Positions 1 to 4,558 of a stretch of 5,006 bases of DNA are shown here, one piece after another. The translations under genes were made by a program, and so were the position numbers. Source of the stretch: Alcaligenaceae bacterium (lineage in GTDB: Bacteria; Pseudomonadota; Gammaproteobacteria; Burkholderiales; Burkholderiaceae_B); the NCBI GenBank assembly GCA_029265335.1, contig JAJUJN010000187.1, forward strand, positions 1 through 5,006, in the 5' to 3' direction. Below the pieces are notes generated by a model, which was not told where the DNA came from, ran no database searches, and saw only the letters and a list, made by a program, of their open reading frames with translations. How positions within the stretch are numbered: position 1 is the first letter of the stretch; each line of letters opens with the position of its first letter.

Positions 1-90
1 GCCGTTGCGCCCCAGTAGCACAGTGAGCTCGCCCGAGGGCACCGTGAGGTCGACGCTGCGCAGGATATGGCTGCCGCCGTAATATTGGTT
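1..90 (-). pseudogene. urtE: urtE fragment (urea ABC transporter ATPase), start codon lost, runs off the left edge
   Basis: Read on the minus strand from 90 down to 1, this encodes NQYYGGSHILR, then RSVDLTVPSGELTVLLGRNG, ending inside the Walker A loop. Known for the family: UrtE, the second ATPase of the UrtABCDE urea importer, begins with about seven residues and then QYYGGSHILR, followed by a LLGRNGxGKT P-loop, so this is residues ~8 to ~38 of UrtE. Seen: the frame has no ATG, GTG or TTG start between an upstream TGA (within the urtA sequence, near 140) and this motif. The native UrtE start is absent and the sequence directly abuts codon 50 of urtA in another reading frame. The frame is open to the window edge, so the remainder of urtE may be intact but without its own start. 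A LivF-type amino-acid transporter ATPase is the alternative; the YYGGSHIL motif and the urtA neighbour favour UrtE. Confidence 0.8.
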
Positions 91-236
91 TCCGAGATGG
101 CCATGGTGCCAGACAGCGAATGGAGAATGCCCACTTTGATGGGCTCAGGCGTCTGGGCAAAAGCCAGCGATAGATGCGCGGTAAGCGCGGCAGCGCTACC
201 CAGGGAAGCCAGCTTGAGCAAAGTGCGTCGTTGCAT
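87..236 (-). pseudogene. urtA: urtA 5' fragment (urea ABC transporter substrate-binding protein), truncated after codon 50
   Basis: The ATG at 236-234 is preceded by GGAGAG (250-245), eight bases away. The product starts MQRRTLLKLASLGSAAALTA, a signal peptide with a twin-arginine-like RRTLLK motif and a likely cleavage after AFA (residue ~27). It continues IKVGILHSLSGTMAISET, the hallmark mature N-terminus of UrtA, the periplasmic urea-binding protein (normally about 400 residues). After Thr50 (89-87) the homology stops. In this frame the translation becomes unrelated (NITAAAISC...), while the next bases encode UrtE in another frame. The frame stays open to the window edge, giving a chimeric nonsense tail. 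The promoter, ribosome site and signal peptide are preserved but no functional binding protein can be made. It is either a deletion relic or an assembly join. Confidence 0.85.
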
Positions 237-298
237 GTTCGTTTCTCTCCGAGGTTCGACGGCTCGCGCGGGTGCGCGGCAGGCGTCGGAGAAACCTC

Positions 299-316
299 AT
301 GCAATCTTTGTGCCAA
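299..316 (-). promoter_or_regulatory. sigma54 (RpoN) promoter for the urtA start
   Basis: The minus strand reads TTGGCACAAAGATTGCAT, which matches every defined position of the RpoN consensus TGGCACRNNNNTTGCW. The -24 GG and -12 GC are separated by exactly ten bases. Transcription would begin near 289-290, giving a leader of about 53 bases before the urtA ATG at 236. Sigma54 control is expected for nitrogen-scavenging urt operons, and the NtrC-like palindromes upstream fit the requirement for an enhancer-binding activator. Confidence 0.85.
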
Positions 317-342
317 CACTTCGGCAGTGGCTAAAAACGAAA

Positions 343-367
343 ATGGCGCACCGCGGGGGTGCGCCAT
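343..367 (-). promoter_or_regulatory. Perfect 10-bp palindrome: NtrC-like enhancer site and/or minus-strand terminator
   Basis: The arms ATGGCGCACC (343-352) and GGTGCGCCAT (358-367) are perfect inverted copies around a 5-base centre. The core GCACC-N5-GGTGC has the sequence and spacing of enteric NtrC sites, and its centre lies about 65 bases upstream of the predicted sigma54 start site. On the minus strand the stem is also followed by TTTTCGTTTTT (342-332), so it could terminate the flavoprotein/cytochrome operon coming from the right and shield urtA from read-through. The two roles are not exclusive, and the sequence alone does not decide between them. Confidence 0.6.
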
Positions 368-369
368 GC

Positions 370-408
370 TTCATGATGGCTCACTACTGTGGGGCGATGC
401 ATCATGAA
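370..408. repeat. 9-bp inverted repeat TTCATGATG / CATCATGAA
   Basis: The arms are TTCATGATG (370-378) and CATCATGAA (400-408), perfect inverted copies with a 21-base spacer. They sit between the two NtrC-like palindromes and upstream of the sigma54 promoter. The half-site spacing of 30 bases (about three helical turns) would suit a dimeric regulator bound to one face. No known consensus is recognised and a chance occurrence cannot be excluded. Confidence 0.35.
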
Positions 409-443
409 TGCGCCGCCTGGGTAGCAATAGGTGGGACCGAAAG

Positions 444-471
444 TTGGCGTCTGGGGTCGGACCGATACAAT
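444..471 (+). promoter_or_regulatory. Candidate sigma70 promoter on the plus strand
   Basis: A -35-like TTGGCG (444-449) and a -10-like TACAAT (466-471) are separated by 16 bases. Each matches the consensus at four to five of six positions. The start site would fall near 478. It points away from urtA into a stretch of hairpins that ends in an intrinsic terminator at 740-767, and no other plus-strand gene is served by it. Confidence 0.45.
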
Positions 472-486
472 GAAGCCACGAAGCTA

Positions 487-509
487 TGCCGCACGCTGTA
501 GGTGCGGCA
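487..509 (-). promoter_or_regulatory. Second NtrC-like palindrome (8-bp arms)
   Basis: TGCCGCAC (487-494) and GTGCGGCA (502-509) form perfect arms around seven bases, giving GCAC-N7-GTGC, the same core geometry as the palindrome at 343-367. The centre-to-centre distance is 143 bases. This one lies about 208 bases upstream of the predicted urtA sigma54 start site, a workable enhancer distance. It also falls just downstream of the plus-strand promoter candidate, where it could act as an operator or form a 5' hairpin in that transcript. Confidence 0.45.
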
Positions 510-739
510 CAAACCGTAGGTAAAAGGTTTATGTCTGTCGATAAAGTATCGTCCCTATCCCAAACGCGCGAAACCCGTAACCCGCGGGCATTTGCGCAAT
601 CTCTGCGCCGGTGGTTCTCGCATCTCTCCGGGGCGTGGAGCGAAGCCTGGGCATCGTCCAGGCCCTGCTCATGTATCCGGGCTCGCCGGCGCTGAGCACG
701 GGTACGTCGTTGCAGGCCGCTATAGCGAGCTGCGGAGCG

Positions 740-767
740 GGCCGGGGTGTGAGCCCCGGCCTTTTTT
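740..767 (+). terminator. Rho-independent terminator, plus strand
   Basis: The stem GGCCGGGG (740-747) pairs perfectly with CCCCGGCC (754-761) across a 6-base loop and is followed directly by six T (762-767). The T-run is on the plus strand, so it ends a transcript coming from the left, not the minus-strand operon, whose last stop codon is only one base away (769-771). On the minus strand the stem is followed by CCGCTCC rather than T, so it would work poorly in that direction. Confidence 0.85.
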
Positions 768-768
768 G

Positions 769-2001
769 TTAGCCTTGCGAAGCCCGTTTGTTGGGTGCAT
801 CGTCGTCGTAGATGAAGTCGATGGTGATTTCATCCACATTGGAGGCGCCCGCAATGAGCATGGCGCGCTCCAGCTCCTGACCAATGCGTTCGTAGACGCT
901 CTTGACGCCTGCTGATCCGCCCAAAGCCAAGCCATACAGCACCGGCCGGCCAAGCGCCACGGCATCGGCGCCATAAGCGAGTGCCTTGAAGACGTCGGTA
1001 CCGCGTCGAATTCCGCTATCCATAATCACCGGCACGCGGCCGTTGACCGCTTCCACCACCCCCGGCAAGAGATTGATGGCCGCGGGCACGCCGTCGAGAC
1101 CGCGTCCGCCATGATTGGAAACCTGCACGCCTGCCACTCCCCGCTCCACCGCGGTATTGGCCAATTCCGGGGTAATGACACCCTTCATGACGATGGGGAG
1201 GTCGATGGTGTCTTGCAGAAACTTGAGATCGTCCCAGCCCAGGCGGCTCTTGAAGTAGGGCGTATTACTGTTGACGAGCGGCAGGCTGGGTGGAAACGAG
1301 AAGCCCATGCGCACGGTGTCGTCGGAGGCGCCCGGAGCAAAGGCGTCGATGGTGAACACGATGCCGGTGAATCCGGCATTTTTCACGCGCTTGAGTAAAT
1401 CGCGCGAGAGCGCGCGGTCGTCGTGCAGGTAGATTTGGAACCACTTGGGGCCGTTGGTGGCTTCGGCCACGTCTTCGAGCCTTTCGTTGGCTGCCGTGCT
1501 CATGGTGTACAGCGTGCCAGCTTCACCGGTGCCTCGCGCGGAGCCGATCTCGGCCGATTCGTGGGCCAAACCGTGCGCGCCCATAGGAGCGGTGATGATC
1601 GGCATGCTGAGCTTCTCGCCGAGCAAGGTCGTGCTGAGGTCGGGCGCCGGTTTATTGACCAGATAGGTGGGCAATAGGCGAACGCGATCGAGCTCGGTGC
1701 GGTTGGCCCGAAGGGTGATTTGGTTATCGGCGCCCGAGGCGATAAAGGCAAAGGCGCCAGCCGACATCACCTCAGACGCCCGCTTTTCGAGGTCGTCGAG
1801 GCTGCCGATCACCAGGCTGCGCTCGCCGCTGGGTTGCACGTATTTTGCCGAGGCCGCGGCCGCGCCGGCGGGGCCGGCCGAATTGGCTGTCGCGCCATTG
1901 CTTGCGGCTTCGGCCAACACGGTTTTAGCGGGCAGGGCAGTGGCCGCCGCGCCAGCGGTGGACACTGCCAGGAAGTTGCGACGCGAAAATGTCGTGCTCA
2001 T
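769..2001 (-). CDS. Tat-exported FMN-dependent alpha-hydroxy-acid oxidase/dehydrogenase family protein
   Basis: 410 residues. The family (glycolate oxidase, lactate oxidase/dehydrogenase, mandelate dehydrogenase) oxidises 2-hydroxy acids to 2-keto acids through FMN in a TIM barrel. Visible: a Tat signal (SRRNFLAV, residues 6-13) with an alanine-rich h-region, then an Ala/Gly linker to ~52; barrel motifs PIITAPMGAHGLAH (134-147), FQIYL with Tyr191, TIDAF with Asp219, VMKGVIT with Lys273, catalytic SNHGGRG with His297 and Arg300, DSGIRRGTD (328-336) and GRPV (351-354). By alignment from memory, the usual Tyr24 is Phe86 and the substrate-binding Arg164 is Ser226, so ordinary lactate or glycolate may not be the substrate. 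The chosen ATG overlaps the upstream stop (ATGA) and has AAGGAG five bases before it. An in-frame extension to 2109 lacks a signal sequence and overlaps the upstream gene. It is the last gene of the operon. Confidence 0.92.
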   Translation of the reverse strand: MSTTFSRRNFLAVSTAGAAATALPAKTVLAEAASNGATANSAGPAGAAAASAKYVQPSGERSLVIGSLDDLEKRASEVMSAGAFAFIASGADNQITLRANRTELDRVRLLPTYLVNKPAPDLSTTLLGEKLSMPIITAPMGAHGLAHESAEIGSARGTGEAGTLYTMSTAANERLEDVAEATNGPKWFQIYLHDDRALSRDLLKRVKNAGFTGIVFTIDAFAPGASDDTVRMGFSFPPSLPLVNSNTPYFKSRLGWDDLKFLQDTIDLPIVMKGVITPELANTAVERGVAGVQVSNHGGRGLDGVPAAINLLPGVVEAVNGRVPVIMDSGIRRGTDVFKALAYGADAVALGRPVLYGLALGGSAGVKSVYERIGQELERAMLIAGASNVDEITIDFIYDDDAPNKRASQG

Positions 2002-3539
2002 ACAGACTCCTTCGGGGTTGTTGCTGCGTTCTGACTCCAGTCGTTGAGGTAGCTCACGAAACGCTTCTTGGGGTCGAACTGTTCTCGCACGGCCAGCAGC
2101 TTGTTCCACTTTTCCTCAGAGAAGCAATCTTTGGCCATATGCGGGAACTGGGTGAGGTCGATCTCGTTGATGTAATAGCCTTTGATGTAGGGCTTGATGG
2201 CTTCGTACATTTCGGCCATGAGGGCGTAGCTGTGTTGCACGTCTTCGTTGGTATCGCCCATGAGGTAGCACGAGATGTAGTGCGGTGCTTTGTAGGTGTA
2301 GCAGGCGGGTTCGGGCACCGTGGGGTTGCTGCCCAGCACCGAGAAGCCGAACGAGCGAGGGTCGATGGCCTTGGCCGACAGGGTTTCGCCCAAGTACTTC
2401 AGCACCGGAGCCGGGTCGTCGGTGAAGATGGCAATTTCGGTGGTGCGGAATTGCGCATAGAAGTCGGTCATGAGCTGGTTGTAAAGATCCATGTAACCCA
2501 CGGGCTCATCGACCACCGGGTTAGAAACCGCGATCTCACCCACATCGCTCTCGGTAATAACCTTTGCCGCCTCCAGCGCCGCTTCTTCGGTGTCGCCATA
2601 CGAGAAGACGTTCACCGCCCAATGCCAGGTTTCTTCTTCGGGTGGTGTGCCCGGCGGGTTGAAGCGGCCCAAGGCGCCCAGAATCTCCGAGCGGTTATTG
2701 CTCTCGGGCAGCAGCTTTTTGTACCTGGCCACTGCTTCCTCGAGATTATCGAGCGTATAGAAATAGGTGTTCTTTATGATCTTGGGCGCGGGGTGCAACT
2801 GCAGCTTGTAGCGCAGGATGATGCCGAAGAAGCCAGGGCCCACACCGCGAATCGCCCAATAGAGGTCGGTGTTTTCGTCGGCCGAAGCTATTACCACGCG
2901 GCCGTCGGCCAGCATCACTTCCGCGGCCAGAACCGAGGCGCAACCCATACCCCAGGCCGGCATGTTCCAGCCCATGCCGCCGCCCAGCAAATAGCCACCG
3001 ATAGTCACGAAGCCGGTATGGGCCGACGGAAAGGCGAGACCCTTTTCGAACAGCTTCTGGTTGAGTGGCTGGCTGAGCACACGTGGGCCTGCCCACACGG
3101 TGCGATTTTCAGTGTCGATTTCGCCGATTTCGTCCCACAGCGACATATCGACGGTGATGGCGTCTTGTGCCAGCGGCGTGTTGCAGATGTTGTGCCCCGA
3201 GCTACGCGCCACCATCTGGATATCCTTTTTGTTGGCATATTCCATGAGCAGCGAAAGATCTTCTTGGCTCGTGGGGCGGGCAAACATGATGGGGAACTGA
3301 TCGCGGGGCTTGATGCGATACCAGGTCATGGCCCACAGCCAGCCCAGGTAGCTGGGATCGGCGCGCGTGATGATGGAGCCCTTGAAGTTGGCCAGCTCGG
3401 CAGGGCGTGCGCCGGCAGCTGCCTTGGCTGCGCCCGATTTGGCCCAGGCGGCACAGGTGTGGAAAGCGCTGGCAGCACCGGCGCCAACCACGCCGGCAAC
3501 CTTGAGAAACGAACGACGAGCAAAAGTATTGGATTTCAT
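1998..3539 (-). CDS. Tat-exported FAD-linked oxidoreductase (PCMH / berberine-bridge-enzyme type)
   Basis: 513 residues. Visible: a Tat signal with ARRSFLKVAG (7-16) and probable cleavage near 31-34. The PCMH-type FAD domain follows (~78-250): PIMFARPTSQEDL; ARSSGHN (111-117), whose His116 matches the histidine that covalently holds FAD; GGYLLGGGMGW (181-191); and RGVGPGFFG (231-239). The substrate domain follows, with the characteristic C-terminal FDPKKRF (488-494) of the berberine-bridge group. The cysteine that gives bicovalent FAD in many members is replaced (Thr175 region), so single histidyl attachment is expected. Relatives oxidise sugars, alcohols or alkaloids; the substrate here is not deducible. 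The ATG at 3539 has GAGAGG seven bases upstream; a TTG 15 bases earlier is less likely. It lies 30 bases after the cytochrome gene and overlaps the FMN gene by four, so electrons could pass to the cytochrome rather than to oxygen (inference). Confidence 0.9.
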   Translation of the reverse strand: MKSNTFARRSFLKVAGVVGAGAASAFHTCAAWAKSGAAKAAAGARPAELANFKGSIITRADPSYLGWLWAMTWYRIKPRDQFPIMFARPTSQEDLSLLMEYANKKDIQMVARSSGHNICNTPLAQDAITVDMSLWDEIGEIDTENRTVWAGPRVLSQPLNQKLFEKGLAFPSAHTGFVTIGGYLLGGGMGWNMPAWGMGCASVLAAEVMLADGRVVIASADENTDLYWAIRGVGPGFFGIILRYKLQLHPAPKIIKNTYFYTLDNLEEAVARYKKLLPESNNRSEILGALGRFNPPGTPPEEETWHWAVNVFSYGDTEEAALEAAKVITESDVGEIAVSNPVVDEPVGYMDLYNQLMTDFYAQFRTTEIAIFTDDPAPVLKYLGETLSAKAIDPRSFGFSVLGSNPTVPEPACYTYKAPHYISCYLMGDTNEDVQHSYALMAEMYEAIKPYIKGYYINEIDLTQFPHMAKDCFSEEKWNKLLAVREQFDPKKRFVSYLNDWSQNAATTPKESV

Positions 3540-3569
3540 AGGGGTGCCTCTCAATGCACGAAGTTCTGT

Positions 3570-4226
3570 TTAATCTTGCGCAGATTGAACAGGGGGCTGT
3601 GCGCTGAAATAGTTGGCCAGGGCGAGAATGTCTTCGTCGCTCAGGTTCTTGGCCATGCCTTCCATGATGGGATCTTTGCGCGTGCCGTCTCGATAGGCCA
3701 CCAGCTGCGCCGCCAGATAATCCGCTTGTTGCGCGTTCAGGAAGGGTTCATTGGGCAGAGCAGCGTTGTCGTGACAGGCCATGCAAACGGCCGCGGTGGC
3801 GGGGCGGGCCACTTCTTCTGCGTTGCCACTGGGAATGGGCGGCGGTTGCTTGCTCAGATATTCTGCGGCCACCTTCATGTCGGCCTCGGTCAGTACGGCA
3901 ACCACCGGCTGCATCATGGGATCGATCCGGGCGCCCGACTTGAAGGCCTGCAATTCCTGAAGCAGGTAGCTTTCTTTCTGACCCGCCAGGCTGGGCCAAT
4001 CGGCATACTCGCTGCGACCGTTGGGGCCGTGACACGCAAAACACTGGCTGAGCACGGCAGGAATGGGGGTGACGTTGGCCGGGTAGGTGTCTTCGTCGGT
4101 AGGGATGATGCCCGTGCCGGCAATGACCGCGGAACTGGTGAACGCCGAGAAGAGCAGCAGGCTCTGCGTGCCCAGGTAGCGCAACCGCCCCTGCGGGGGC
4201 ACGCTACGGAGAGTATGTTTGGACAT
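3570..4226 (-). CDS. Periplasmic diheme c-type cytochrome (c4 / c553-like)
   Basis: 218 residues from the ATG at 4226, which has AGGAAG about seven bases upstream. An N-terminal signal (hydrophobic TQSLLLFSAFTSSAVIAG, about 20-37, cleavage near Ala36) is followed by two homologous cytochrome c domains. Heme sites are CFACH (62-66) and CMACH (148-152). Each domain carries a later methionine cluster for the sixth ligand: IDPMMQP (101-107) and KDPIMEGM (184-191), followed by the LTEAD/LSDED helix and a YLSKQPP or YFSAQPP end. This twofold layout is that of cytochrome c4-type electron shuttles. It is first in the operon with two exported flavoproteins and is probably their electron acceptor, passing electrons to a terminal oxidase. 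An in-frame TTG at 4325 has an AAGGAG only two bases before it and would add 33 residues ahead of the signal, so it is rejected as the start. Confidence 0.92.
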   Translation of the reverse strand: MSKHTLRSVPPQGRLRYLGTQSLLLFSAFTSSAVIAGTGIIPTDEDTYPANVTPIPAVLSQCFACHGPNGRSEYADWPSLAGQKESYLLQELQAFKSGARIDPMMQPVVAVLTEADMKVAAEYLSKQPPPIPSGNAEEVARPATAAVCMACHDNAALPNEPFLNAQQADYLAAQLVAYRDGTRKDPIMEGMAKNLSDEDILALANYFSAQPPVQSAQD

Positions 4227-4244
4227 TTGAATCTTCCTGTGTTT

Positions 4245-4278
4245 GGCTTTGATCCGAATGCGGTTTTGACCCGAATGC
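4245..4278 (-). repeat. Two tandem imperfect 17-nt repeats in the cytochrome gene leader
   Basis: On the minus strand GCATTCGGGTCAAAACC (4278-4262) is followed at once by GCATTCGGATCAAAGCC (4261-4245), with 15 of 17 positions identical. The array ends 18 bases before the cytochrome ATG, just ahead of the AGGAAG ribosome site. It could be a recent slippage duplication or a pair of binding sites for a regulator in the untranslated leader. No known consensus is recognised. Confidence 0.75.
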
Positions 4279-4446
4279 AGACGAGCGAGTAAAGGAAAGT
4301 TATTGTTGATGCGAAAGTGTTTCAAAACTCCTTGAGTAAGCTACAACAAGTTTCTTGCAAGCAGATGTCGTGACTTTTGTTGGGTTTTGCGGATATTCGA
4401 AAACCAGCCATATTCGTTATGTAGAAAGCCTTAGTTAATTGCCTGC

Positions 4447-4475
4447 AATAAGCGAATGATAAGAATCCTTGTCAA
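4447..4475 (-). promoter_or_regulatory. Candidate operon promoter overlapped by a Fur-like box
   Basis: The minus strand has a perfect -35 TTGACA (4475-4470), and 17 bases later a weak -10 CTTATT (4452-4447). A better -10-like TATCAT lies closer but at the wrong distance. The plus strand at 4455-4473, AATGATAAGAATCCTTGTC, agrees with the 19-base Fur consensus GATAATGATAATCATTATC at 13 positions and covers the spacer and part of the -35. If real, this would give iron-responsive repression of the cytochrome/flavoprotein operon. The leader would be about 215 bases. Both calls rest on consensus resemblance only. Confidence 0.35.
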
Positions 4476-4558
4476 CCCAATTTGATGTTCATTCTAGGGG
4501 CAGCAGCAAATAGATTGCAACCTTGCCTCAAACTCCGGCTGTATTTACATTCCTATAT

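Larger units (their letters stand above)
478..767 (+). ncRNA. Possible structured small RNA or small-ORF transcript (~290 nt)
   Basis: This is inferred from a plus-strand promoter-like pair upstream (444-471), a chain of self-complementary segments and a strong terminator at the end. Visible stems are 487-494/502-509 (8 bp), GCCTGG 645-650 with CCAGGC 658-663, GCTCA 667-671 with TGAGC 693-697, a GCAG/CTGC pair enclosing CGCTATAGCG near 713-734, and the terminator itself. I checked for signatures of tmRNA, 6S, RNase P and SRP RNA and saw none. A 54-codon frame (531-695) lies inside it, so a short mRNA is the alternative. GC-rich DNA forms such stems easily, so the call is tentative. Confidence 0.3.
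237..768. other. 532-base intergenic region rich in control signals
   Basis: No convincing protein gene lies here. On the minus strand, leading into urtA, it contains a sigma54 promoter (299-316), two NtrC-like palindromes (343-367 and 487-509) and another inverted repeat (370-408). On the plus strand it contains a sigma70-like promoter (444-471), a set of hairpins between 645 and 735 and an intrinsic terminator (740-767). The elements are annotated separately. The longest small plus-strand reading frame with a plausible start begins at ATG 531 (AAAGG four bases upstream) and ends at 695, 54 codons. Its product is basic and tryptophan-rich and resembles nothing I recognise. Confidence 0.7.
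4227..4558. other. Non-coding, relatively AT-rich spacer between ligD and the cytochrome operon
   Basis: The 332 bases carry no credible gene. They are clearly richer in A and T than the surrounding coding DNA. They hold the likely operon promoter with a Fur-like box (4447-4475) and the 17-nt tandem repeat (4245-4278). An orphan Shine-Dalgarno-like AAGGAG lies near 4331-4336 on the minus strand. I see no intrinsic terminator after the ligD stop. Confidence 0.7.

Noticed and set aside
67..501. A 144-codon plus-strand frame over the urtA start and its control region
   Set aside because: It overlaps the sigma54 promoter and the urtA coding start on the other strand and its product has no recognisable features.
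421..560. Guanidine-I (ykkC) riboswitch, sometimes found upstream of urea/guanidine transport genes
   Set aside because: A GGTCCGA stretch caught the eye on the minus strand, but the other conserved ykkC blocks (such as ACGG and the GGGAUAAAAGCCCGG-like segment) are missing.
592..915. A 107-codon plus-strand frame running through the terminator into the FMN gene
   Set aside because: It crosses a strong intrinsic terminator, is antisense to the FMN gene C-terminus at its end, and its product resembles nothing.
2002..2109. A 36-residue N-terminal extension of the FMN enzyme
   Set aside because: It would overlap the FAD gene by 112 bases and place the Tat signal internally. The ATG at 2001 has a good ribosome site and starts directly before the Tat signal.
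1989..4292. A 767-codon open frame on the plus strand, antisense to the FAD oxidoreductase and cytochrome genes
   Set aside because: It lies opposite two genes with clear family motifs and signal peptides. Its translation is full of His, Arg and Gly runs typical of antisense to GC-biased codons, has no recognisable domain, and starts inside the FMN/FAD gene junction.
4227..4325. A TTG-initiated 33-residue extension of the cytochrome, with AAGGAG before it
   Set aside because: The AAGGAG is only two bases from the TTG, the extension is basic and precedes a proper signal peptide, and it contains the 17-nt tandem repeat.
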